A DNA stretch of 64,000 nucleotides from NCBI GenBank assembly GCA_017848435.1, contig JAFEHU010000019.1, positions 62,001 through 126,000 of the forward strand, read 5' to 3'. The DNA is from Burkholderiaceae bacterium (GTDB lineage Bacteria; Pseudomonadota; Gammaproteobacteria; Burkholderiales; Burkholderiaceae_C). A model generated the notes under the pieces. That model was not told the DNA's origin. It saw only the letters and a list, made by a program, of their open reading frames with translations, and ran no database searches. This document shows, piece by piece, positions 17,956 through 26,618 of this stretch. The first letter of the stretch is position 1. Every line of letters starts with the position of its first letter. The position numbers and the translations under genes were made by a program.

Positions 17956-19146
17956 TCAATGCCCAGCTGGCACCATGGCCGAGGCGGTGGACCGGCCGCC
18001 GGGAAACGCCAGGCGCAGAATGGTCCAAGTGGTGGTGCCGTACTGGCGCCACAGCGGCGCGCTGTTGTAGGGCAGGCCATACTGCCGCGCCAGTGCCTGC
18101 ACCTTGGGTGCCAGTTCGGGGTAGCGGTTGCTGGGCATGTCGGGGAACAGATGGTGTTCCACCTGGTGGCTCAGGTTGCCTGACATCAGGTGCAGCAGCG
18201 GGCCGCCGCTGATGTTGCAGCTGCCCAGCAGCTGGCGGATGTACCAGCCACCCCGTGTTTCGTTGGCCACATCGGCCTCGGTGAAATGGTGCACACCGGC
18301 CGGGAAATGGCCGCAGAAAATGATCAGGTTGGACCACACGTTGCGGATGCCATTGGCCAGCAGATTGGCCAGCGCGGTGGCACCGAAGGCCCAGGCCAAC
18401 ACCGCCCAGGGCGCCACGCCGGCGGCGGCCAGCGGCAGCACCAGCAGCGCGGAGAGCGCCGGCCACACCAGATAGTCCTTGCGCAGCTGGCGCCAGGCCT
18501 TGACGCCAATCTCGCGCAGCATGGGCATGGTTTCCGACAGCGATTTCTTGCCGTCCAGCAGCTTCTCGGGCTCCACGTCGTGCAGGGCCACGCCCCACTG
18601 GAAGTAGAACTGCAGCAGCACGTTCACAAGCGGCTGCAACAGGTACTTGGGCCGCCAGGGCTGCTCGGGCGTGACACGCAGCACGCCATAGCCCACGTCC
18701 GGGTCTTTGCCCAGCACATTGGTCCAGGTGTGGTGCACCACGTTGTGTGAATGTTTCCACTGGCTGGACGGGCAGACGTTGTCCCATTCCCAGTTGCTGG
18801 AGTGGATTTGCGGGTCGTGCATCCAGTCCCACTGGGCGTGCATCACGTTGTGGCCGATCTCCATGTTCTCCAGGATCTTGCCCAGCGACAGCAGCACGCC
18901 GCCCAGACCGGCCATGGCGCCAGCCCACCACAGGCTCCCGACCAAGCCCAACTGCGGCAACAGGGGCAAGGCGGCAAGGATGGCCAGGCGGCCAAACAGG
19001 TTAAAGCCGCGCTGCAGGCGGATCACGCCCAGGATGTAGGCGCGGTCGGCCGCGCCTCGCGAGGCGATGGTGGTGTCGCGCAATTCGTCGAGCGCGCGGC
19101 CAAAGGCTTCCACGTCGGCGGGGCTCAGATGGCTGGGAAGGGACAT
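17956..19146 (-). CDS. Membrane fatty-acid / acyl-CoA desaturase
   Basis: Di-iron integral membrane desaturase, 396 residues, resembling the DesA3 / acyl-CoA desaturase group. The histidine boxes are intact: H99-x3-H103 in GHNVMH, H132-S-H134...H138-H139 in KHSHNVVHH, and QVEHHLF near residue 340. Two hydrophobic pairs lie around 50-90 and 210-260. It introduces a double bond using electrons from a reductase, which is probably the ferredoxin-type flavoprotein encoded 27 bases upstream. Last gene of a five-gene operon. Start ATG at 19146; a longer frame is not available. Confidence 0.92.
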   Translation of the reverse strand: MSLPSHLSPADVEAFGRALDELRDTTIASRGAADRAYILGVIRLQRGFNLFGRLAILAALPLLPQLGLVGSLWWAGAMAGLGGVLLSLGKILENMEIGHNVMHAQWDWMHDPQIHSSNWEWDNVCPSSQWKHSHNVVHHTWTNVLGKDPDVGYGVLRVTPEQPWRPKYLLQPLVNVLLQFYFQWGVALHDVEPEKLLDGKKSLSETMPMLREIGVKAWRQLRKDYLVWPALSALLVLPLAAAGVAPWAVLAWAFGATALANLLANGIRNVWSNLIIFCGHFPAGVHHFTEADVANETRGGWYIRQLLGSCNISGGPLLHLMSGNLSHQVEHHLFPDMPSNRYPELAPKVQALARQYGLPYNSAPLWRQYGTTTWTILRLAFPGGRSTASAMVPAGH

Positions 19147-19173
19147 GGTGGTTTCCTCAAAAGGGGAACAGGG

Positions 19174-20274
19174 TCAGAGGTCCAGTGTGGCGTCGCCGGC
19201 GGCGGCACAGACGCAGGGCTGGACCCGCTGCCCGGGGGTGTTGTAGACGGTGTTGTTGCGCAGGTCGCGCACGCAGCCCGACAGCAGCACCGCGTCGCAG
19301 CCGTGGCAGATGCCCATGCGGCAACCGTGCGGTGGCTGCAGGCCAGCGCCTTCGGCCACCAGCAGCAAGGGGGTGGTGCCGTCGGCGGTGGTGTTCACGC
19401 CGCTGCGCTGGAACACGATGGCGCCGCCATGGGCCGTGGCCGGCGGGGTGGCCAGCTGGGCGTGGAAGCGCTCAATGTTCAGTTGCTCGCTCAGGCCGGT
19501 GTCGGCCCAGTGGGCATCGAGCCGTGCCAGCAAGGCCTCGGGGCCGCAGGCAAAGGCCTGGCGCTCGGCCCAGTCGGGGCACAGCCGGGCCAGCTGGGCG
19601 GCGCTGAAATGCCGCTCGCCAGCCGCCACCCCGCCCTCACGGGTGTAGATGCGGTGCAGGCGGTAGCTGGGGTGGCGGGCCTGCAAGGTGTTGAGATCGT
19701 CGCGGAAGATCACGTCGCTGGCCTCGGTGGCGTAGTGCACATGCACCACGTCCCACAGCTGGCTGCGGGCGGCCAGCCGGCGCAGCATGGCCATCAGCGG
19801 CGTGATGCCGCTGCCGCCGCTGACCAGCAGCATCTGGCGCGGCACCGGCCGGGGCAGCATGAAGTCGCCGTGCGGCGGGCTCAGCGTCAGCACGTCACCC
19901 ACTTGGGCGTGGCGCACCAAGTGCTCGGACACGCCGCCCTGGCCCATGGCTTTGACGGTGATCCGGATGTGGCGACCGCGGGTGGGCGCCGAGCTGATGG
20001 AATAGGTGCGGGTGCGCAGCACGCCGTGGATGGCCAAGCTCACCTGCACATGCTGGCCGGCCCGGTGGCGGTGCCAGCCGCGGCCGAGCCGTAGCACCAA
20101 GGTGCGGGTGTCGGCGGTTTCCATGCGCGCCCGCTCGATGCGGGCCTGGACCCGGTCACCCGACCACAGCGGGTTGATCAGGGCCAGAAAATGGCCAGGG
20201 GCCAGCGGCCAGGTGAAGGCGTCGGCCCAGCCGGTGCGGGCGGTGGTCAATGGCGGCTGGGAGACGGCATTCAT
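19174..20274 (-). CDS. Ferredoxin reductase with C-terminal [2Fe-2S] domain
   Basis: 366-residue electron-transfer flavoprotein. An FAD domain of the FNR superfamily (RTYSISSAPT) is followed by an NAD(P) domain (MLLVSGGSGITPLMAML, AFACGPEALL) and a plant-type ferredoxin domain with ligands in CRMGICHGC plus a later Cys. The start at 20274 (MNAVSQPPL) is chosen over 20358, which lies inside the upstream gene. Organisation matches oxidoreductases that pair with membrane desaturases, e.g. mycobacterial Rv3230c with DesA3. It sits directly upstream of the desaturase and 25 bases after the metal-dependent hydrolase. Confidence 0.9.
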   Translation of the reverse strand: MNAVSQPPLTTARTGWADAFTWPLAPGHFLALINPLWSGDRVQARIERARMETADTRTLVLRLGRGWHRHRAGQHVQVSLAIHGVLRTRTYSISSAPTRGRHIRITVKAMGQGGVSEHLVRHAQVGDVLTLSPPHGDFMLPRPVPRQMLLVSGGSGITPLMAMLRRLAARSQLWDVVHVHYATEASDVIFRDDLNTLQARHPSYRLHRIYTREGGVAAGERHFSAAQLARLCPDWAERQAFACGPEALLARLDAHWADTGLSEQLNIERFHAQLATPPATAHGGAIVFQRSGVNTTADGTTPLLLVAEGAGLQPPHGCRMGICHGCDAVLLSGCVRDLRNNTVYNTPGQRVQPCVCAAAGDATLDL

Positions 20275-20299
20275 GGCGGGCTGGATCAGGTTGATGGGT

Positions 20300-21262
20300 T
20301 CAGGCGGCAGCCAGCGCTTCGGTGCGTGGAGCGGCCGCAGCCACCCAGTTGCCACCATGGGCGGCGGCCTGGGCGGCGGGCGAGCGGGCCAGGTAGGCCA
20401 GGGCCTGCTCTGTAGAGCCTTCGTGACCGGGCGAGTAACCGGGCGCGAAGAAGCGCAGCGCGGACTTCACCGTGCCCCACAGCGAGGGCAGACGGCCGTT
20501 GCGGGCGCCCTGCGACCAGGTACGGAACAGGCCCAGCGGCTTGCCGGCATCGGGGTCGTGGCGGAACATGAAACGGACGCCCAGCGCGGTGGTGGCCAGC
20601 AGCAGCGGGATCACGCAGGCCATGTGGAAACAACGGCCCAGGTAGCCGCCACCCATGTGCCGGTAGATGTCGTAGGCCACGCTGCGGTGCTCGACCTCTT
20701 CGGCGCCATGCCAGCGCAGCAGGTCCAGCATCACCGGGTCAGTGCCGGCTTTGTCGAGCGCCGGGGCATTGAGAATCCAGTTGCCGAGGTAGCCGAAAAA
20801 ATGCTCCAGCGCCGCGATGATGCCCAGTTGCTGGCGCAGCCAGAAGCGGCTCTGGCCGCCCCAGGGCAGGCCCCAGGGCCGGTCGCCCAGCAGCTTGGCG
20901 AGCGACCAGTCCAGCACCCGGGTGAACGGGGTGGTGTCGATGCCGTGACGCTGGTAGTAATGTTTGAGCACGCCGCCGTGCGAGCGCGAGTGCAGCGCTT
21001 CCTGGCGCAGGAAACCCTCGGCGTCGTCGCGCAGCTTCACGTCGGTGATGTGGGGCAGCACCTTGTTGTAGACCCGGCAGAACCACAGCTCGCCAGCCGG
21101 GAACATCAGGTTCAGCGTGTTCATCACATGGGTGCTGGCCGGGTCACCGGGTACCCACTGGATGGGGGTGTGGCTGAAGTCAAATCGCACGTGGCGCGGC
21201 AGGATGCGGTAGTGGTCGTACAGCGGCGCGGCCGTGGTTTGTGGCGTGGTCAGATCGGTCAT
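20300..21262 (-). CDS. Predicted metal-dependent hydrolase (PF10118 type)
   Basis: 320 residues, start at MTDLTTPQT (21262). The helical core shows paired acidic/histidine motifs FLRQEALHSRSHGG and HGAEEVEHRSVAYDIY, plausible di-metal ligands in the manner of ferritin-like or hydrolase helical bundles. A hydrophobic stretch (CVIPLLLATTALGVRFMF) suggests membrane contact. The family is annotated as metal-dependent hydrolase without a proven reaction. It is often seen near SDR and desaturase genes, as here, so a role in fatty acyl or lipid chemistry is inferred. Confidence 0.8.
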   Translation of the reverse strand: MTDLTTPQTTAAPLYDHYRILPRHVRFDFSHTPIQWVPGDPASTHVMNTLNLMFPAGELWFCRVYNKVLPHITDVKLRDDAEGFLRQEALHSRSHGGVLKHYYQRHGIDTTPFTRVLDWSLAKLLGDRPWGLPWGGQSRFWLRQQLGIIAALEHFFGYLGNWILNAPALDKAGTDPVMLDLLRWHGAEEVEHRSVAYDIYRHMGGGYLGRCFHMACVIPLLLATTALGVRFMFRHDPDAGKPLGLFRTWSQGARNGRLPSLWGTVKSALRFFAPGYSPGHEGSTEQALAYLARSPAAQAAAHGGNWVAAAAPRTEALAAA

Positions 21263-21306
21263 GACAAGGTCCTGGGCAAGGTCGTTGGAATGAAAGTTGG
21301 GGGGCG

Positions 21307-23148
21307 TCAAACCATCTCGACGCGGGCAATGCGGCGCGACAGCCAGGGCAATACACGCCACGTGAAGCGGGCGCCATGGGCTTCCATGCCCACCATCACC
21401 TGCGGCTGGTTTTTGCGGATGGCGCGCACCATGGCGTTGGCCACGGTTTCGGGCTGTAGGCCACGCATCTTGTAGAGTTTGGTGGCCTTGGCCCGCTTGG
21501 CGGCCTGCACGTCGGCGCTCACGCCCACATGCTCGGTGGCGGCCATGATGCCGGTCTCGGCAAAGCCGGGGCAAACCGCGCTTACACCAATGTGGTGCTG
21601 GGCAAACTCGCCGCGCAGGCTTTCGCTGAGCATCAGCACTGCGGCCTTGGTGGTGGCATAGGCCGGCATGCTGCGCGAGGGCGCGAACGCGGCGGCAGAC
21701 GCGGTGTTGACCATGTGGCCGCCACGGCCGTGGGCCACCATCTGCTGACCGAAGAAACGCGCGCCGTAGATGACGCTCCACAGGTTGATGGCGATGATGC
21801 GTTGCCAGGCCGGGATGTCGGTCTGCAACATGCCGCCGGCCATGCCGATGCCGGCGTTGTTGACGACGATGTCGGCACCGCCCCAGTCGCGCTGCACCCG
21901 GTCGGCCAGGCCCTGCATCTGCTCGGCGCTGCCCACGTCGACCCGCTCGGCCACCGCGTCGCGGCCGATCAGTTTCACCAGCTCGGCGGTGCGGGCGGCG
22001 CTGTCGGGATTGATGTCCACCGCCACCACATGGGCGCCCTGGTCGGCCAGCGCCAGCGCAGCGCAGCGGCCAATGCCGCTGCCGGCGCCGGTGACCACCG
22101 CCACCTGGCCGCTGAACGGCAGGCGCGGGCCTGTGAGCAGCGTGCGGCGCAGGTTGCCGGGCATGGGCTGGCCGTCGGGCCGCTGGCCCTGGGCATTGAG
22201 GCCACCTTCGGTGAACAGCACGAACTCGCGCACCATGGCCGCCATCAGCGTGGGATTTTTCAGCGGCAGCCAGTGGCCGCCGCGCACCTCTCGCCGCCAG
22301 TGCAGCGGCACCCAGCGGCCCAGGTCGTCCGACAGGCGAGGGCTGACGTACTTGTCAGCCAGTGTCACCAGCGTCTGCACCGGCGCATGGGCCACGCGGG
22401 CCTGCGGCCTGAACAGGCGGCGCACGAAGTTGGCGCGGTACAGCAGCACGCCGTTCACGCCATCGCTGGTTTGCGTGGCCGTGGGCGCGACCGTCACACG
22501 CTCCATGCGGCGCAGCAGCGCCGGCCAGGCCTTGCCCAGGCCCAGGCGCCACATCAGCGCGGGCAGCACCGGCAGGTGAAAGAAGTAGATGTACCAGGAG
22601 CGCACCAGTTGGGCCACCGAGGCCCGGAGGCTGGCCAGCGAGGGCCGGCCAATGTGGGCACGCATCCAGTGGCCCACATGGTCCAGGCAGGGGCCTGCGC
22701 AACTGGTGTAGGAGGCAATGCGGCCGGCCAGCCGCGCGTCGCTGACCGACTCCCAGCTCTGGATCGAGCCCCAGTCGTGCGCCACCAGATGCACAGGGGC
22801 GTTGGGGCTGACGGTATTGATCACCGCCTCGAAGTCCAGCGACAAACGTTCCAGCCGGTAAGCCTGCATGCCCTTGGGCGTGGTGGAATCGCCAGCGCCG
22901 CGCACGTCGTAAGCCACCACATGGAAATCGGCGGACAGGTCGGTCGCCACTGCGTGCCAGACCTCGCTGTTGTCAGGATAGCCGTGCACCAGCACCACGG
23001 TGGGTCGGTCGGGGCTGCCCCAGGCCTTGCAGGCCAGTTGCACATCGCCTGTCGACACCACGAAGCGGCGGTCCGGTGCGCGGCCGCTGGCGGCGACGGG
23101 TTTCACATCGGCCGGGGTGGGAACAACAAAGTCGAGGGTGGCGCTCAT
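21307..23148 (-). CDS. Alpha/beta hydrolase-SDR fusion (EphD-like)
   Basis: 613-residue two-domain protein. Residues about 30-315 form an alpha/beta hydrolase with the epoxide-hydrolase HGxP motif (HGYPD, 55-59), an aspartate nucleophile (Asp125 in AHDWGS) and catalytic His292 in GGHWLP. Residues about 345-610 form a short-chain dehydrogenase/reductase with TGAGSGIG (353-360), NNAG, Ser484 and Y497-x3-K501. The same fusion order occurs in mycobacterial EphD. A likely reaction sequence is epoxide opening followed by oxidoreduction of the product, but that is inferred. The stop is 44 bases before the hydrolase gene and its start is three bases after the M24 gene stop. Confidence 0.9.
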   Translation of the reverse strand: MSATLDFVVPTPADVKPVAASGRAPDRRFVVSTGDVQLACKAWGSPDRPTVVLVHGYPDNSEVWHAVATDLSADFHVVAYDVRGAGDSTTPKGMQAYRLERLSLDFEAVINTVSPNAPVHLVAHDWGSIQSWESVSDARLAGRIASYTSCAGPCLDHVGHWMRAHIGRPSLASLRASVAQLVRSWYIYFFHLPVLPALMWRLGLGKAWPALLRRMERVTVAPTATQTSDGVNGVLLYRANFVRRLFRPQARVAHAPVQTLVTLADKYVSPRLSDDLGRWVPLHWRREVRGGHWLPLKNPTLMAAMVREFVLFTEGGLNAQGQRPDGQPMPGNLRRTLLTGPRLPFSGQVAVVTGAGSGIGRCAALALADQGAHVVAVDINPDSAARTAELVKLIGRDAVAERVDVGSAEQMQGLADRVQRDWGGADIVVNNAGIGMAGGMLQTDIPAWQRIIAINLWSVIYGARFFGQQMVAHGRGGHMVNTASAAAFAPSRSMPAYATTKAAVLMLSESLRGEFAQHHIGVSAVCPGFAETGIMAATEHVGVSADVQAAKRAKATKLYKMRGLQPETVANAMVRAIRKNQPQVMVGMEAHGARFTWRVLPWLSRRIARVEMV

Positions 23149-23151
23149 GGT

Positions 23152-24048
23152 TCAGGCCGCCAGCAGTTCGGGTTGTGGCGTCACGGCGCACTCGGCCTGG
23201 CGGGCGTGCCAGCGGCGCACATGCGGCAGGTCGTCGTCGAGCCAGAAGGCGTCGGTTTCGGTGATGACCAGCAGCTCTTCGAACTTGGCACCAACGCCGC
23301 GGAAACCCAGGTGCGGCTCCACCGCCCACAAACCGGGCGTGGGTGCGTGGTCGGACTTTTCGGAGGTGTTCCACAGCGGCGACCAGCCTTCCTTCTTGCC
23401 GGCGCGCGACTGGGCGATCAGGTTCAGTGTGCTGTTCAGGCCGAAGCGGGCCACGCTGCGCGGCGCGCTCGGGTTGTCGAGCTTGGCCACGCGGTGGGCC
23501 AGCACCTTGAAGGGGTAGGCCTTGTGGCGCGGCTCCACGCCCTGGCGCAGGCACAGCGCATCGACCGCGCGGGCCACCTCGGCCAGCGTGTGGCGGCGCT
23601 TGACCATGTCGACAATCAGTTCGCGGTGGGCCATCAGGTCGTCCTGCAGCCGGTCCAGTGTGGGGTTGTGGCCAATCACGCCGGCATAGCCCACGTCGGC
23701 CAGCGCCCCACCTTTGACCGGGGCCACGTCCAGAATGAACGGCATGTTCTTTTCCAGCCGGCGGCTGCTGGGGAAAAACTGCAGGTTGAAGCCGGCCATG
23801 TGGCTCAGGCCAGAGAAGCCTTGGAAGGCGGTGCGGTCGCCAAACCAGGCAAAGGGCTTGTGCAGCCAGTCGCTGACACCATGGTCACGCAGCCAGGCCA
23901 GCAGCCGGGCCGCCACTTCTTTTTCAGTCACACCGGGGCGCAGTTCGGCCGCCACCGACTCGACGCACCGGTAGGCGAGTTGCTGCACGGCCCGGAACTG
24001 GGCCAGTTCGTCGGTGCCAATGTGGCGAACCACGCTGGTGTTGATCAT
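23152..24048 (-). CDS. M24-family (pita-bread) metallopeptidase homologue
   Basis: 298 residues from MINTSVVRH. The creatinase/aminopeptidase fold is indicated by the metal-ligand pattern: Asp in ILDVAP, Asp in ADVGYAG, His in KVLAHRV, Glu in WAVEPH and Glu in FEELLVIT, so all five canonical ligands may be present, although the usual surrounding motifs are diverged. Substrate is unknown; X-Pro peptidase activity should not be assumed. It is the first gene of the minus-strand operon and diverges from a MerR regulator across a 109-base region carrying a perfect palindrome. Confidence 0.82.
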   Translation of the reverse strand: MINTSVVRHIGTDELAQFRAVQQLAYRCVESVAAELRPGVTEKEVAARLLAWLRDHGVSDWLHKPFAWFGDRTAFQGFSGLSHMAGFNLQFFPSSRRLEKNMPFILDVAPVKGGALADVGYAGVIGHNPTLDRLQDDLMAHRELIVDMVKRRHTLAEVARAVDALCLRQGVEPRHKAYPFKVLAHRVAKLDNPSAPRSVARFGLNSTLNLIAQSRAGKKEGWSPLWNTSEKSDHAPTPGLWAVEPHLGFRGVGAKFEELLVITETDAFWLDDDLPHVRRWHARQAECAVTPQPELLAA

Positions 24049-24070
24049 GAAAGCCCCCTGGTTGCAGGCC

Positions 24071-24088
24071 AGATTGGCTAAACAATCT
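24071..24088. promoter_or_regulatory. Palindromic operator candidate between the M24 gene and merR
   Basis: AGATTG-GCTAAA-CAATCT is a perfect 6-6-6 inverted repeat; a further AGATTG half site lies at 24112-24117. Its place between divergent genes suggests a binding site for the adjacent MerR-family regulator controlling both. No clear MerR-type 19-bp promoter spacer was recognised. Confidence 0.5.
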
Positions 24089-24157
24089 GACTGTGACATT
24101 GATTGATGGCAAGATTGTGCCTTCAGACTTTCAAGAAACTTACAGGGTTTTCCACTA

Positions 24158-25150
24158 GTGACTTCGCAGACCACACTCACCTCAGTCCCAATCGTCCAGA
24201 AAGCCCTCCCTGGCCCCATAATCCAGTCGTTACCGCGCTTTGCCCCGCCACCACCAGACATGCCCCCCCCAGCAGACACGCCCAACGCAGACAGCCGCGC
24301 CCAGCTTGAATCGATGGAATACACCATTGACGAGTTGGCGCGGGCAGCCGACACCACGGTGCGCAATGTGCGCGCCTACCAAGACCGTGGCCTGATCGAC
24401 CCGCCGGAACGGCGTGGCCGGGTGGGCATCTACACCCAGTCGCACCTCGGTCGGCTCAAACTTGTCAACCACTTGCTGAGCCGGGGCTACACGCTGGCCA
24501 ATGTGCAGGAATTGCTGCTGGCGTTGGTGGACGGCCAGGAGTTACACGCCATCCTGGGGCTGGAAAAAGCCATCAACAGCCCTTGGAGCACCGAAAAACC
24601 CCAGCACTACTCCTATTTGTCGCTGGTGCGCATGTTCGGCACAGCCATCAGCCTGGAGGCCTTGGGCAAGGCCGTGTCACTGGGCCTGCTGGAGGCGGAG
24701 GGCATGGGCTACAACTGCCGCTCACCCCGGTTGCTGGAAGCAGGCGCCGCGTTTGCCAAAGCCGGGTTCCCTCTGGGTGACGTGTTGAAGGTGATAGACA
24801 TGGCGCGCCCACTGTTGCAGCAGGTGTCTGACAAACTGGTAGGGTTGGCCGTTGGCGAACTTGACCGCTATGGCGACGGCAACCTGCCGCCGGCCAAAGA
24901 CATGCCGCGGCTGGTGGAAACCATCTGGCACATCCGGCCGCTGGCCATGGTGATGATTGAGAGCGAGATGCGCCGCGCGCTGGAACGCTCGGCCAACAAA
25001 TACCTGGGTGACCGCGTGGCCGCCATCATGGAACACCGGGCCGAAGCGCCCTTGCCTTTCCCGGTCACCGTGGCGCTGCCAATCGCGCGTACAGATAACA
25101 CCATGCCTGCAGACGCCCCAATCCTGCAGGACACAAATCCACAGCACTGA
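24158..25150 (+). CDS. MerR-family transcriptional regulator
   Basis: Up to 330 residues. The DNA-binding domain starts at MEYTIDELARAADTTVRNVR, with the wing and recognition segment RAYQDRGLIDPP and GIYTQSHLGRLKLV. The start is uncertain: GTG at 24158 gives a 52-residue Pro-rich leader, ATG 24260 or 24314 gives shorter forms, 24314 beginning exactly at the HTH. The C-terminal effector region (about 200 residues) has no metal-binding cysteine pattern and is unlike CueR or SoxR, so it probably binds an organic ligand such as a lipid. It diverges from the five-gene lipid-type operon, which it likely controls. Confidence 0.88.
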   Translation: MTSQTTLTSVPIVQKALPGPIIQSLPRFAPPPPDMPPPADTPNADSRAQLESMEYTIDELARAADTTVRNVRAYQDRGLIDPPERRGRVGIYTQSHLGRLKLVNHLLSRGYTLANVQELLLALVDGQELHAILGLEKAINSPWSTEKPQHYSYLSLVRMFGTAISLEALGKAVSLGLLEAEGMGYNCRSPRLLEAGAAFAKAGFPLGDVLKVIDMARPLLQQVSDKLVGLAVGELDRYGDGNLPPAKDMPRLVETIWHIRPLAMVMIESEMRRALERSANKYLGDRVAAIMEHRAEAPLPFPVTVALPIARTDNTMPADAPILQDTNPQH

Positions 25151-25350
25151 GCAGCAACTTTCAGACCACCAAAATAACTAAATCAAGCAAAGTATTTGCG
25201 AAAAATTCGGGACTACTGACTTAACAGATTTATCGCACCGACCCATAAACCGCGCCGGACTAGATAAAAATTCGTGGCACAAAAGTCAGGGACTAGCCTA
25301 AGAGCCACTAGGAAGCTAATGAAGCGTGTCTCTGGACACAACAGATGGAG

Positions 25351-26154
25351 TCAACGCAAAGCATAACCAGCGAGTCCAGCACTTTTATCAGGCTTCGAGA
25401 TACCGAACAGCAGTTGTGTTCTACCGTCGATGAGCGTTTTCAATACTCCGACTCCGTTCAACGTTTGCCCAGCTTGAAAACATGGTGTTGTGCCAAAAAT
25501 AAGAAAAATTTCAAAAAGGGCTTTCAAAGGATTAATTGTCGAGACGATACCGAAGAACTGACACCCGAATACCGTTTTCCCGGTTATCGTACCAGTCGGA
25601 CTGATTTCAATGTCGAAACTCTCGACATTGAAAAACGACCCCGACCATCGCCCTGTGATCGGCACCAAAAAGCTTGGACGATCAAAATTAAGCTCCGACA
25701 TTGGCATCGCCGTCGCACTAAATGCAGTACGTTCTGTCGTCGTCACAACACCGTCAAAGGACGTACGCTGTTTGAAGGATGCATTCAGTGTTCCCTGAAC
25801 ACCTTCACGGCCGAACTGATATTTAACGAGATCCTGTGAAGTAAAGCTGGACTTGTTAATCGTTCCTGTTGCTTCAAAGAATGAGGTAGCTTGTAAAAAA
25901 CCATTACTGTCACTTGTGCCGATGAACCCATAGGCCTTGTCATTGGGCAAAACGAAAAAATTAAATTCAGCGCTTTCTCCAAATGTGCCCTTAAATGCTC
26001 CGTTGGCCTGTTCTGACGGAGCCACTGGAACAGGGTCTGCACTACCTCCACAGGCTGTGATGGCTATCGCAGTAATCATCAACAGATAAGTAATACGCTG
26101 GCACAGTGCTTGCTGTAGCGGGAGAAAAAAAGATGTGTTCAATTGGCGCTGCAT
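25351..26154 (-). CDS. Putative secreted lipoprotein, family unknown
   Basis: 267 residues; hydrophobic segment YLLMITAIAITACGG supplies a lipobox with Cys at its end. If translation begins at the internal Met (26079) the signal peptide is a more usual length. The rest is Ser/Thr/Phe/Gly-rich and looks beta-stranded, with repeated F-x-G and T-G-x-I/W patterns (GAFKGTFGESAEF, GRWSGSFFNVESF, SPTGTITGKTVFG), suggesting a small barrel or propeller. Unrecognised family. Base composition is clearly more AT-rich than neighbours, and codon use is atypical, so recent acquisition is likely. Confidence 0.6.
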   Translation of the reverse strand: MQRQLNTSFFLPLQQALCQRITYLLMITAIAITACGGSADPVPVAPSEQANGAFKGTFGESAEFNFFVLPNDKAYGFIGTSDSNGFLQATSFFEATGTINKSSFTSQDLVKYQFGREGVQGTLNASFKQRTSFDGVVTTTERTAFSATAMPMSELNFDRPSFLVPITGRWSGSFFNVESFDIEISPTGTITGKTVFGCQFFGIVSTINPLKALFEIFLIFGTTPCFQAGQTLNGVGVLKTLIDGRTQLLFGISKPDKSAGLAGYALR

Positions 26155-26618
26155 GAATGTAATTTCATCATCATAGCTGTTGCGCGGAACTTGAGCTTTG
26201 CCAAAAGTAAAGGGCTTTCTGTGGGAGAGCCATAGACTTGCTGGCGATGCTGTTAGTCAATGGCTAACCACTCTCTACTATCTGGAATGTCCTTGCTGGC
26301 GGGAAAAAAATTTTGCGCGGGTGTTTTCTAGCTTTGAGGGCATGTGAGACGGTTGCTGGCAAGTCCCTAAAGTGGCATACCGCACCACGGACGCCGTTAC
26401 GCATGCAAATGCGGCGATGCCGCCCCTCACCGCTCAGCGGGGCTGGCTACCGGCCAGACGTGAATCAAGTGTGCGTCAACTGCAAGGGCATTACAGCCAG
26501 CCACAACCGTGACCGACACCCGTAGCCCGGCAATGAGGCCAACGAGCCCATCCCTTCGCCCAGCGCTTGAGGACCCCCGCTTGGTTACCTCTCCGTCCAG
26601 CCTGTCAGAAAACCCCAC
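26155..26618. other. Non-coding, probably decayed accessory DNA
   Basis: 464 bases without a credible gene. It holds a copy of the tRNA-Ser 3' flank and terminator (26195-26246), a second partial match at about 26291-26301 (TTGCTGGCGGG), and no recognisable domain in any frame. A 63-codon frame at 26427-26618 on the minus strand has no family features. The adjacent PAS gene stops at the edge of this stretch. Confidence 0.6.
26195..26246 (-). repeat. Direct copy of the tRNA-Ser 3' flank and terminator
   Basis: 52 bases aligning with 30161-30212 at 44 of 52 positions by hand count, without gaps, in the same orientation. It includes the last tRNA bases CGCCA, then GCAAGTCTA and a terminator-like stem-loop. 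No tRNA body precedes it. Confidence 0.75.

Noticed and set aside
21529-24081. 850-codon plus-strand frame opposite the EphD-like and M24 genes
   Set aside because: Spans two recognisable minus-strand genes, has His/Gln/Gly-rich nonsense composition and no family features.
26427-26618. 63-codon minus-strand frame after the PAS gene as a lost GGDEF fragment
   Set aside because: Contains none of the DGLTGL or GGDEF motifs in any frame.
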